From Desulfobacterales bacterium (GTDB lineage: Bacteria; Desulfobacterota; Desulfobacteria; Desulfobacterales; JADGBH01): a stretch of DNA of 64,000 nucleotides. Each line of letters begins with the position of its first letter. Positions within the stretch are counted from its first letter, which is position 1. The stretch is taken from the NCBI GenBank assembly GCA_015231595.1, contig JADGBH010000013.1, positions 1 through 64,000 on the forward strand, in the 5' to 3' direction. Positions 8,709 to 16,676 of the stretch are shown here, one piece after another. The position numbers and the translations under genes are program-made. The notes beneath the pieces are model-generated. The model was not told where the DNA came from, made no database searches, and saw only the letters and a program-made list of their open reading frames with translations.

Positions 8709-9855
8709 AATTAATATAAATAATGAAGATATATCTTTAAAACGTTGGCGGCTTATTTTAGGAGGAAATGAAGCGGATGGAATTGGATATAATTTAAGCG
8801 GAATAGATAAAGGTATGGATCAAGTGCTTGAAGCCCTTTATGACACTGATCGTTCAGGAGGGCTTGGAAGCTCATGCCCGAATGTTAACAGATGGCTCGG
8901 AGATATTCGATCATACTTTCCTAAATCTGTAGTTCAAATAATGCAAAAAGACGCTTTAGAAAAGCTTAATCTTCAAAAAATGCTACTTGAGCCTGAAATG
9001 CTTTCTTCAGTTGAACCAGACATACATTTAGTTGCAACACTTATATCATTAAGCCACGTTATTCCTCAAAAAACAAAAGAAACTGCAAGGCAGGTAGTAA
9101 GAAAAGTAGTTGAAGAAATAGAAAAAAAACTTCGTAATCCATTGATTCAAGCTGTAAAAGGAAGTTTATCCCGATCTATTAAAACAAGAAGACCAAAACC
9201 TAATGAAATTAATTGGGATAAAACTATAAAAGCTAACCTTAAAAATTATCTTTACCAACAGAAAGCAATAATTCCAGAGCAACTTATCGGACATGGACGT
9301 AAACGCTCATCTTTAAGGGATATTGTTCTGTGTATTGACCAAAGCGGCTCTATGGCGACATCTGTAATTTATTCGGCTATATTTGGCGCAGTGCTTACAT
9401 CAATTTCAGCAGTGAGAACACAAATGATTGTATTTGATACTTCTGTAGTTGATTTAACAGAAAACCTCCAAGACCCTGTTGAATTGCTTTTTGGAACTCA
9501 ATTAGGAGGAGGAACTGATATTGCACGAGCTCTTGCATATTGCCAAGAAATAATATCTTCTCCAAGTAAGACGATCTTTGTTTTAATCACAGACCTTTTT
9601 GAAGGTGGCGATGTGAAAAAAATGCTCCAACATACATCAAATCTTGTATCAAGCGGAGTTAATATGATTTGCCTTCTTGCTTTAAGCGATAAAGGAGCTC
9701 CGTGCTTTGATGAACGAAACGCAGCAGCTTTAGCTGGTTTAGGAGTTCCTTCTTTTGCATGCACGCCTGATAAATTTCCAGACCTAATGGCCGCTGCTAT
9801 AAATAAGCAGGATATAGGGCTTTGGGCTTCTCGTAATGAAATTGTAACAGCTTGA
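8701..9855 (+). CDS. VWA domain protein (CoxE-like) of a MoxR/DUF5682 cluster
   Basis: A 384-aa soluble protein. The C-terminal half is a von Willebrand A domain with an intact MIDAS: IDQSGSMA near residue 213, a conserved threonine in LGGGTDIARA near 270, and ITDLFEGG near 298. The N-terminal 190 residues are helical, with ELSS-type and SVEPDIHLVATLISL segments typical of the VWA member of the conserved SWIM/DUF5691/MoxR/DUF5682/VWA gene group. In such systems the VWA protein is thought to act as adaptor for a MoxR AAA+ chaperone. No MoxR gene is present here, so its partner is lost or encoded elsewhere. The protein itself is full length with no broken motif. It overlaps the DUF5682 stub by 8 bp. 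Confidence 0.85.
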   Translation: MAEININNEDISLKRWRLILGGNEADGIGYNLSGIDKGMDQVLEALYDTDRSGGLGSSCPNVNRWLGDIRSYFPKSVVQIMQKDALEKLNLQKMLLEPEMLSSVEPDIHLVATLISLSHVIPQKTKETARQVVRKVVEEIEKKLRNPLIQAVKGSLSRSIKTRRPKPNEINWDKTIKANLKNYLYQQKAIIPEQLIGHGRKRSSLRDIVLCIDQSGSMATSVIYSAIFGAVLTSISAVRTQMIVFDTSVVDLTENLQDPVELLFGTQLGGGTDIARALAYCQEIISSPSKTIFVLITDLFEGGDVKKMLQHTSNLVSSGVNMICLLALSDKGAPCFDERNAAALAGLGVPSFACTPDKFPDLMAAAINKQDIGLWASRNEIVTA

Positions 9856-9877
9856 TTAGAGTTCATCAGAGGAACAT

Positions 9878-10492
9878 ATGCAAACAAAAGAAACAGTATT
9901 TGAAAAAACTTATAAAAATTATCTCGAACAACTTAGAAGTATATCCTTTGAATCAATCTCACAAAAACTTGGAGTAAAAATAAAAGGAAATACCATAAAA
10001 ATACCATTATATAAAAGCGATTACGAGGTTTCTTTTGAAAAAATTACCAGCGCTTCGGGTGAAAAACCTACTCATGATATATGTGTGATTCTAAGTAAGT
10101 ATATTTTGCTATGCCCTGATAAACCTCCAAAAAATAATGACTGGGTATCATTTAGAAATTTCAAAGACTCTGGACCTTTAATAACTTATTTCAAAAATGA
10201 CGTCGAATGTACAATAGCCTCATATTTTTCAGAAAAGCTCGATGATTTAAAAAAAGCGAGTAACCTCTTAGGGGGTTATCCACCAGTTCTTGATGTTAAG
10301 TATGATTTTTCCATACAATTTGATGCACTTCCTATGATTCCTGTCATTATGCTTTATAATGACAGAGATGAAGAATTCCCGGCACAATGTTCTGTGTTGT
10401 TTGAAAGTAGGGCAGAAAAATACCTGGATGCTGAATGTATAGCTATGCTCGGCAGACAACTGTTTAGCCGTTTAAAAATATCGTCAAATTAA
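9878..10492 (+). CDS. DUF3786 family protein
   Basis: A 204-aa cytosolic protein. The C-terminal half fits DUF3786: a GGYPP turn, the FDALPMIPVIMLYNDRDEEFPAQ block and a closing YLDAECIAMLGRQL helix. The family occurs in Desulfobacterota and other anaerobes, alone or fused to corrinoid-protein or ferredoxin-like domains, and its activity is unknown. A strong ribosome site (GAGGAAC, 4 nt before ATG) and the 22-bp spacing behind the VWA gene suggest co-transcription, though the functional link to that cluster is uncertain. Nothing in the reading frame looks damaged. Confidence 0.7.
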   Translation: MQTKETVFEKTYKNYLEQLRSISFESISQKLGVKIKGNTIKIPLYKSDYEVSFEKITSASGEKPTHDICVILSKYILLCPDKPPKNNDWVSFRNFKDSGPLITYFKNDVECTIASYFSEKLDDLKKASNLLGGYPPVLDVKYDFSIQFDALPMIPVIMLYNDRDEEFPAQCSVLFESRAEKYLDAECIAMLGRQLFSRLKISSN

Positions 10493-10550
10493 TGATTTTT
10501 CCTTAGTAAAGTGGCCGCCGGAATTGGTGTGGGTGTAGTGATTATTATAC

Positions 10551-10579
10551 TTGACAACATAAATTTATTCGATTAAATC
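10551..10579 (+). promoter_or_regulatory. possible sigma-70 promoter
   Basis: A perfect TTGACA (10551-10556) is followed, after a 16-nt spacer, by TTAAAT (10573-10578), a 4 of 6 match to the -10 box. It lies about 115 bp before the ATG of the YpsA/SLOG-like gene. The -10 is weak, so this is tentative. Confidence 0.3.
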
Positions 10580-10695
10580 ACCAATCAAGTATTGAACCCA
10601 TTCTTATGAAGCCTGATTTGGCGCAAAAAATAATATAGCTCCGATCGTCATTCATGAAAAAAATAATGCAACATTAAACAATTTGGAGGAATAAA

Positions 10696-11247
10696 ATGAA
10701 AGAATACTCAAAATACAATTTTTTCAGCGGCGGATTAAAAGGCGCTGAAACCGAGTTTGGATCGAATGCCGAGAAATGGGGAATCAACGAAACTCATTTC
10801 TCATTTGTAGGTCATCAAGTCACGCGTGAACGGAATGTCAAGATATTAAGCAATGAAGAGCTAAAACTAGGGGATATCAGCATGGAGATTGTTTCAACTC
10901 GAATGGGACGACGTTATTCTCAGGCGGATAAAATCAGAAAAGTATTTCAGGTAATTTTCCATATGGTAAATAAAGGTTTTCAGGTATTTGCCGTGGGAAA
11001 AATTATGGAAGACTCAACGGTTAAAGGTGGAACAGGATGGGGTGTTGAGCTTGCAAAATTTTTTAACAGACCACTAAGTGTTTTTGATCAAGAAACCAAT
11101 AAATGGTATACGTGGAAAGAGCTTAAGTGGGAAGAAGACACACCTGTCATTCATTATGAAACTTTCTGCGGAACCGGCACAAGAAATCTTACCGAAGAAG
11201 GCAAAAAAGCGATTCAAGATTTATTTGAACGCTCTTTTGGGAAATAA
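10696..11247 (+). CDS. YpsA/SLOG-like Rossmann-fold protein, function unknown
   Basis: A 183-aa protein with an excellent ribosome site (TTGGAGGA). The N-terminus FFSGGLKGAETEFGSNAEKWG looks like the first strand, glycine loop and helix of YpsA/SLOG-type Rossmann folds. A second glycine loop, VKGGTGWGVELAK near residues 95-108, is followed by LSVFDQETNKWYTW and a closing CGTGTRNLTEEGKKAI. In SLOG proteins such loops bind nucleotides or nucleotide-derived ligands; the assignment here rests on motif resemblance only. Signal peptide and membrane segments are absent. A possible TTGACA promoter lies upstream, so it appears to be its own transcription unit. Confidence 0.5.
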   Translation: MKEYSKYNFFSGGLKGAETEFGSNAEKWGINETHFSFVGHQVTRERNVKILSNEELKLGDISMEIVSTRMGRRYSQADKIRKVFQVIFHMVNKGFQVFAVGKIMEDSTVKGGTGWGVELAKFFNRPLSVFDQETNKWYTWKELKWEEDTPVIHYETFCGTGTRNLTEEGKKAIQDLFERSFGK

Positions 11248-11393
11248 CCCCTTATCCCTAATATCGAAGAAAAAGTGCCGCATCAAATTCTGCTTATTCC
11301 AGGTCTGCTGTGGCATCCTTGGTCGAGTCGTTTTACCAGCTGTTTTGTCACTCAACTCGACGTTAAAAAAAATTAAAAAAAAGGAAATTATCT

Positions 11394-12344
11394 ATGGAAA
11401 GCATTCAATTCAAATTATTTGTTTTAGCAATGGCTATAGGGTTTGTAATACTTGTAATTAAATGGAAGAGATTAGGCATTGGCTCGTGGTCTTTTGATAC
11501 TTTAAAATTTAAATACGCTCAAAATTCAAAGTTCATAAATATTTTAGGGACATCCGTTCATTATCGAGACGAAGGAAATGGGCCTGTACTTATACTCCTT
11601 CATGGTGTAGTATCATCTCTTCATACATGGGATGAATGGGTAAAAGAATTATCTCCTTATTATCGCATAATAAGATTTGATGTACCTGGCTTTGGTTTAA
11701 CAGATCCCAAAGATACAAAAAAATTTGCCGATAATTACTGGGAAGACTTCCTTGATGCATTTGTTTCCACTCTTGGAATTGATAAATTTTATATTGCCGG
11801 CAATTCCCTTGGTTCTTTTATTTCTTGGAATTATGCTTTAAAATATCCAGAAAAAATAAAAAAAATGGTATTGCTTGATCCAATCGCTTTTAGTCAGCCT
11901 GTTCCGTGGGTTCTGAAAATAGCAAAAATTCCAGTTATTAATTTTTTTGCAAAATATATTGTACCTCGTTTTTTAATAGAAAAAAATATTCTTGAGGTTT
12001 ATGGGGATAAAACAAAGGTTACAGAAAAAATTGTTGATAGATATTACGAGATAACTATGAGAGCCGGTATAAAAAAATCTATAATTTATATTTTTAAAAA
12101 CATAATCTCTATTAGTTTATCAAGCGATATCGGATCAAAAGTAAAAGACATTAAAGTTCCAGTTTTAATACTTTGGGGTAATGATGATGCGTGGGTTCCA
12201 GTTAGCCTTCTGCAGTATTGGAGGGAAGCCCTTCCGTCAGCTCACTATATTGTTTATGATGGAGTAGGTCATGTTCCTATGGAAGAAGTTCCTGTTCAAT
12301 CAGCAAGGGATGTTCATCAATATTTATCAGAAGAAATTGATTAA
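11394..12344 (+). CDS. membrane-anchored alpha/beta hydrolase
   Basis: A 316-aa protein. Residues 5-24 form a hydrophobic anchor. The hydrolase fold follows with the oxyanion HG motif (LLHGVVSSLHTWDEW), FDVPGFGLTDP, the nucleophile elbow GNSLGS (Ser near 145), the acid in LILWGNDDAWVP and the histidine in GVGHVPMEE. All catalytic triad residues are therefore present. The substrate cannot be told; relatives include lipases, esterases and C-C bond hydrolases. The AAGGAAA ribosome site supports the start. It is followed 18 bp later by the TraB/GumN gene and may form an operon with the next three small envelope genes. Confidence 0.8.
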   Translation: MESIQFKLFVLAMAIGFVILVIKWKRLGIGSWSFDTLKFKYAQNSKFINILGTSVHYRDEGNGPVLILLHGVVSSLHTWDEWVKELSPYYRIIRFDVPGFGLTDPKDTKKFADNYWEDFLDAFVSTLGIDKFYIAGNSLGSFISWNYALKYPEKIKKMVLLDPIAFSQPVPWVLKIAKIPVINFFAKYIVPRFLIEKNILEVYGDKTKVTEKIVDRYYEITMRAGIKKSIIYIFKNIISISLSSDIGSKVKDIKVPVLILWGNDDAWVPVSLLQYWREALPSAHYIVYDGVGHVPMEEVPVQSARDVHQYLSEEID

Positions 12345-12362
12345 TTTTAAGGAATAAATAGA

Positions 12363-13229
12363 ATGAAAAAATTTATAATGATGATTTTATGTTTATTTTT
12401 ATTAACAACAACTATTTATGCAGAATCAAGCGTATGGCAATTAAAATCTGATAATTCAAAGTTCTATATTGCTGGTTCTTTCCATGCCTTAAAAAAATCG
12501 GATTACCCTTTACCGACTGAATTTGAAACAGCTTATAAAAATTCAGAACAGCTTGTTTTTGAAACTTACATAAATGAAATTTCAAAAATGGAAACTCAAA
12601 GCATTCTTATGTCGAAAGCTCTTTATAATGGAGATGAAACTCTTGCTAAACAACTTTCTAAAAAAGCTTATGAGTCTTTAAAAAAATACTGTGATACGCG
12701 GGGATTTCCAGTTGAAAATTTCGCAAAATTTAAGCCATGGATGGTTGCAATGGCTTTAGCTACATTAGAAATGCAAAAAAACGGAATAAATTTTTCTGAT
12801 GGAATGGATTTATATTTCAATAATAAAGCTAATCAGGATGGCAAGCCTTCTTTAGGCCTTGTTTCAGTAAAGGAACATATCGACATAATATCTTCGTTTG
12901 GAGATGAACTAAATGATTTTATTATAGAAAATTTTATTAAAGAAATGGATGAATTAGTAAAATTTATAGAGGATTTAAAAATTGCATGGAAAACTGGTAA
13001 TGAAGAACAAATAGATAAATATGTTTCTGGAAGGTTGAGAGAAGAATATCCGAAGCTTTATAAATTAATAATATCTGATAGAAATCAAAAATGGCTTGGA
13101 ACTGTTGAAAATTTTATAAAGACTGGTAAAAACACTATGGTCATAGTGGGAGCTGGGCATCTTGTTGGTCAGGACAGTTTAATAAAATTATTAGCTCAAA
13201 AAGGCTATAAATTTGAAAAACTTAAATAA
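12363..13229 (+). CDS. TraB/GumN family protein
   Basis: A 288-aa exported protein with a signal peptide ending near residue 20 (TIYAES). It has the two hallmarks of the TraB/GumN family (PF01963): an early GSFHALKKSDYPLP and a late VIVGAGHLVGQDSL, the histidines of which are thought to be metal ligands of a Tiki-like peptidase fold. Length matches bacterial family members of about 280-300 aa. The activity of bacterial members is not established. The ribosome site AAGGAAT precedes the ATG, and it sits between the hydrolase and SdpI-like genes with gaps under 20 bp. Confidence 0.85.
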   Translation: MKKFIMMILCLFLLTTTIYAESSVWQLKSDNSKFYIAGSFHALKKSDYPLPTEFETAYKNSEQLVFETYINEISKMETQSILMSKALYNGDETLAKQLSKKAYESLKKYCDTRGFPVENFAKFKPWMVAMALATLEMQKNGINFSDGMDLYFNNKANQDGKPSLGLVSVKEHIDIISSFGDELNDFIIENFIKEMDELVKFIEDLKIAWKTGNEEQIDKYVSGRLREEYPKLYKLIISDRNQKWLGTVENFIKTGKNTMVIVGAGHLVGQDSLIKLLAQKGYKFEKLK

Positions 13230-13247
13230 AAGAAGGAATTATCACTT

Positions 13248-13586
13248 ATGGATAACCAAAGTTTATTTTTATCAATCGGAAACATATTGACAGGCATATT
13301 AATAATTGGAATTTGTATTCCCTTGTTAAAGGGCAAAATAAAAATGAATAAATGGTATGGAATGAGATTTAAAAAATCATTTGAATCAGAAGAAAATTGG
13401 TATAAAATAAATACCTATGGCGCTAAAAGAATGATTATATGGTCTTCTGTTTTAGTAATGATAGGAATAATAAATTTATGGCTTCCTATAAGTGGAAGGA
13501 ATGGATTAATTTTATTGTTTGGATTCGCTCCATTAGTTATACTCATTCCAATAATTGAATGCTATCTTTTTATGAAGAATTTATAG
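13248..13586 (+). CDS. SdpI family membrane protein
   Basis: A 112-aa protein with three hydrophobic helices (about 6-25, 63-82 and 88-108). The soluble loop KMNKWYGMRFKKSFESEENWYKIN matches the SdpI/YfhL family (PF13630), named for the Bacillus SdpI immunity protein against the SDP toxin. No toxin gene is adjacent, so an immunity role here is unproven. The AAGGAAT ribosome site and 18-bp gap place it in the same unit as the TraB/GumN gene. Confidence 0.75.
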   Translation: MDNQSLFLSIGNILTGILIIGICIPLLKGKIKMNKWYGMRFKKSFESEENWYKINTYGAKRMIIWSSVLVMIGIINLWLPISGRNGLILLFGFAPLVILIPIIECYLFMKNL

Positions 13587-13613
13587 ATTATAAATCATGG
13601 AGGGATTAAATTA

Positions 13614-14057
13614 ATGAAAAAATATCTTATTATTGGGTCGTTATTATTAATCTTCAGCAGTTTTTTTGTTGTAACTTCCATTGTTGATCTTACTTCAGAC
13701 AGCTCTGAAACAGAAACAAGTGTTCTTATTGGGATACTTGTATTTTTTGGGTTAACGGGCTTTGGTGGTTTTTATATGATAAAGACAGCTTTACATAAAG
13801 GACAAAGGCGGGAAAAAGAAGAAAAAGAACGAAACATATTAAAAATAGTTCAAAGAAAGCAAGGAAAAATTACAGCTGTCGAACTCGCCGCTGAAACATC
13901 ATTGACTATAAATGAATCTAAAAAAACTCTTGAAGACATGGTTTCTAATGGAATGGCGACCCTTCAAATAACTGAAAGAGGAAGTATGATTTACTTCTTT
14001 GAAGGATTCGTTTCTGCTGAAGAAAAAAACACTTCTAAAAGTCCACTGGATTACTAA
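13614..14057 (+). CDS. two-helix membrane protein with winged-helix domain
   Basis: A 147-aa protein: membrane helices at about 4-22 and 34-55, a charged linker (KGQRREKEEKERN), then a winged-helix-like domain of about 65 residues (ILKIVQRKQGKITAVELAAE ... MVSNGMATLQI). Such domains bind DNA or act in protein contacts, so it could be a membrane-tethered regulator. I do not recognise a named family. It follows the SdpI gene by 27 bp with a GGAGGGA ribosome site, and membrane regulator plus SdpI is reminiscent of the SdpR-SdpI pairing of Bacillus, though that is only analogy. Confidence 0.6.
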   Translation: MKKYLIIGSLLLIFSSFFVVTSIVDLTSDSSETETSVLIGILVFFGLTGFGGFYMIKTALHKGQRREKEEKERNILKIVQRKQGKITAVELAAETSLTINESKKTLEDMVSNGMATLQITERGSMIYFFEGFVSAEEKNTSKSPLDY

Positions 14058-14063
14058 AAAAAT

Positions 14064-14143
14064 TGACATATTGTTTCTATTTTTAGATAATAAATTTTGG
14101 ATTAGCTTGTATTTTTAGCCTTAATCAACTGAACAATACGTCA
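14064..14143. repeat. 80-bp TGACATAT-type MITE
   Basis: Starts TGACATAT and ends ATACGTCA, exactly 80 bp like the copies at 921 and 2609, with an internal TTTTTAGCCTTAATCAA. It is diverged from those copies and lies between convergent genes. Confidence 0.65.
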
Positions 14144-14173
14144 GTTTTTAATCTGTGTTAATTTCTTCTGTAG

Positions 14174-14193
14174 GGGCGACCGGCTGGTCGCCC
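14174..14193. repeat. REP-like palindrome
   Basis: GGGCGACCGGCTGGTCGCCC, a G+C-rich near-palindrome in AT-rich DNA. The identical 20 bp occurs at 42239-42258. Confidence 0.7.
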
Positions 14194-14253
14194 ATACAAT
14201 ATCTAAAATAAAAATAAAAATTATTTAATTTTTTTTCCTAAAGTAGTTCTCTA

Positions 14254-16461
14254 TTAATTAAGAACTTTTCTTAATACATTCGCAATTTCTTTTTTTAAAA
14301 TAGGTTTCATAATAAATTCTCTTATTCCCATTGATTTTACAGCTTCTTCTGTGATGATTTCACTAAAACCAGTACAGAGTATGATGGGAATATCTGGCCT
14401 TATTTTAAGGACTTCTCGAGCAAAGTTAATTCCAGTCATTTTTGGCATTGTCATATCTGTAATTATCACGTCAAAGCCGTTGGGATTACTTTTGAAAAGT
14501 TCAATACCTTCAATTCCATTAGACTTTGAAGTTACTTTATATCCAAGGTATTGCAGACTTGATGTAAGAATATCGATAATTGCTGTTTCATCGTCTAAAA
14601 CAAGAATATGTTCAGTCCCAGTTGGTATTGATTCATCAATTGTTTTAAAATCAATATTTGTTTCAGCTTTTATACATGGAAGATAAATATTAAAAGTAGT
14701 CCCCTGCCCTATTTCACTGTAAACACTTATTTTTCCGCCAAAGCTTTTTACAATTCCATGAACAGTTGAAAGTCCAAGACCTGTGCCTTCACCTACAGGC
14801 TTTGTAGTAAAATAAGACTCAAAAATTCGTTCAAGAAGATGTCGCTCGATTCCAGTTCCTGTATCCGCTACTGTAAGTAAAATATATAACCCTGGAATCA
14901 AATCTGGCTCTGAAATAATATCTTCTTGAGTTAATTGAATTTCTTTTAACTTTATTTCAAGAGTACCTCCTTTTTCGCGCATAGCATAATAAGCGTTTGT
15001 GCATAAATTCATAACTATTTGATGGATTTGGGTAGTGTCAGCAAGAACATAGGGAGTATCTTTCATTAAAGATTGTTTAATAGCAATCGTACTCGGAAAA
15101 GATGCTTTTAAGAGCTTTATAACTTCTTTTACAATCAATTTAATCTGAACTGGCTTTTTCATTTCTTCTTTTTGTCTGCTAAATGTTAGTATTTGTTCAA
15201 CTAATTTTCTTGCTCTTTCAGATGCTAAAATTATTTGCTCCATATTGTTTTTTATTGAATTGTCATTAGCATAATCCCTTGTCATTTCAGCATAACCCAT
15301 TATCGGAAAAAGAATATTGTTGAAGTCATGGGCTATTCCTCCTGCTAATGCGCCTATTGCTTCTAATTTTTGAGAATGTCTAAGTTGATTTTCGATTTTT
15401 ATTTTTTCCGTAAAGTCCCTTGCAATTATTGATGCTCCTGTTATTTTACCGTCAGAAGTTTTAATCGGAGAAACCGTTAAAGAAACATTTATTATTTTAC
15501 CGTCTTTTCTTTTTCTTTCAGTCTCAAATTGTTCAACGCGGTCGCCTTTTTTTATCTTTCCAATTATTTCATCAAATTCTGGTATCCTATTTTCTGGAAT
15601 AAGGATGGATATTTGATTTCCAAGCATTTCATCGCTTGTGTAGCCATATATTTTTTCTGCACCTCTGTTCCATGTTTCAACTATTCCTTCCAATGTTTCA
15701 CCAATAATACCCTCATTAGACGACCTAACAAGGTCTTCAAGTTTGATTTTAGCTTCTTCAGCAGCTTTTCTTTCTGATATGTCCCTTACAAGACTTAATA
15801 TCATTTTTTTACCGTCATATTCTATAATAGTGCTTCTTAATTCAATTAGTATTACATCTCCATCTTTTTTTAAATATGCTGTCTCTATTCGATTGTAGCC
15901 TTTTTTCAAGGTTTTTTGTATTTGAATATCTATTTTATCTTTATTTTCAGGAAGCGTTATACCATCAGGATTCATAGTTAAAAATTCTTCTCTTGCATAT
16001 CCTAAACGTCTACACGCAACATTATTCACATCTGTAAATTTATTTTTTTCAAGGTCAAGTATAAAGATTCCATCATTTATGCTATTAAATATTCGTCTAT
16101 AATGCCTTTCAGATTTTTGTAAAGATTGTTCAGTCTGCTTTATTTCTTCGACTAATTTTGAAACAATAAAGGATATAATTATAAACATGATTATCCTATA
16201 AAATGAGTATATATCATTTTCGTGAGGCAGCCATATATGTGTCGTTATTAGCAAAAAGCAAAAAAATAAAGGAACTATATATCCGCGTTTATCCCACCAA
16301 ATTGATGCACATATAATGGGTATATAGAAAAAATGAGTAAAGTAGGTATCTGTGTGTACTTTTAAATGAAAGTAAAAATTTAAAAAGATTGAAAAAGATA
16401 TTAATAATGCCATTACTAAAACTTTTTTAAAGTTACTTATTTGATTTAAAGACGATTCCAT
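14254..16461 (-). CDS. membrane hybrid sensor histidine kinase (PAS-PAS-HisKA-HATPase-REC)
   Basis: A 735-aa protein. Residues 15-110 hold about four membrane helices. A coiled segment is followed by two PAS domains (about 120-235 and 243-355), the second with its PAC tail (GKIINVSLTVSPIK). The HisKA H-box is GGIAHDFNNILFPIMGYAEM (His near 378). The ATPase domain carries NLCTNAYYAM, DTGTGI and GEGTGLGLSTVHGIV. A receiver domain ends the protein, with DDE near 619, phospho-acceptor Asp in VIITDMTMPKMTG near 668 and Lys in MKPI. It is a complete hybrid kinase; no separate output protein is adjacent. It is monocistronic and convergent with the small membrane genes. The ligand is unknown. Confidence 0.9.
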   Translation of the reverse strand: MESSLNQISNFKKVLVMALLISFSIFLNFYFHLKVHTDTYFTHFFYIPIICASIWWDKRGYIVPLFFCFLLITTHIWLPHENDIYSFYRIIMFIIISFIVSKLVEEIKQTEQSLQKSERHYRRIFNSINDGIFILDLEKNKFTDVNNVACRRLGYAREEFLTMNPDGITLPENKDKIDIQIQKTLKKGYNRIETAYLKKDGDVILIELRSTIIEYDGKKMILSLVRDISERKAAEEAKIKLEDLVRSSNEGIIGETLEGIVETWNRGAEKIYGYTSDEMLGNQISILIPENRIPEFDEIIGKIKKGDRVEQFETERKRKDGKIINVSLTVSPIKTSDGKITGASIIARDFTEKIKIENQLRHSQKLEAIGALAGGIAHDFNNILFPIMGYAEMTRDYANDNSIKNNMEQIILASERARKLVEQILTFSRQKEEMKKPVQIKLIVKEVIKLLKASFPSTIAIKQSLMKDTPYVLADTTQIHQIVMNLCTNAYYAMREKGGTLEIKLKEIQLTQEDIISEPDLIPGLYILLTVADTGTGIERHLLERIFESYFTTKPVGEGTGLGLSTVHGIVKSFGGKISVYSEIGQGTTFNIYLPCIKAETNIDFKTIDESIPTGTEHILVLDDETAIIDILTSSLQYLGYKVTSKSNGIEGIELFKSNPNGFDVIITDMTMPKMTGINFAREVLKIRPDIPIILCTGFSEIITEEAVKSMGIREFIMKPILKKEIANVLRKVLN

Positions 16462-16578
16462 TTTATTTCAGGATTCCTGTATTATAGTATAAAAGAATTT
16501 ATTGGATAGTCAAAAAGAATTCATATCAATTTTTTTATAATTAGTAAATAAAGTTAACATTGGAAGGTTAATATAAAA

Positions 16579-16642
16579 ATCTGGATTCCTGCCTTCGCAG
16601 GAATCCAGATTTAAGAAGTGTAAACTAAAATTGAAGGATGTC
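16579..16642. repeat. truncated copy of 148-bp MITE family
   Basis: A perfect 14-bp stem (ATCTGGATTCCTGC, loop CTTC) is followed by GTGTAAACTAAAATTGAAGG and ATGTC, the right end of the element seen complete at 57099-57246. The left end is missing or decayed. Confidence 0.6.
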
Positions 16643-16676
16643 AAAATTTTTTAAAGTTATCGGCAAATAAATATGA

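Noticed and set aside
11248..11393. Possible remnant gene between the YpsA-like and hydrolase genes
   Set aside because: Short, slightly G+C richer stretch without a recognisable protein match in any frame.
11078..11461. Overlapping plus-strand frame between the YpsA-like and hydrolase genes
   Set aside because: It lies in another frame over the end of 10696-11247 and the start of 11394-12344, with lysine-rich low-complexity translation.
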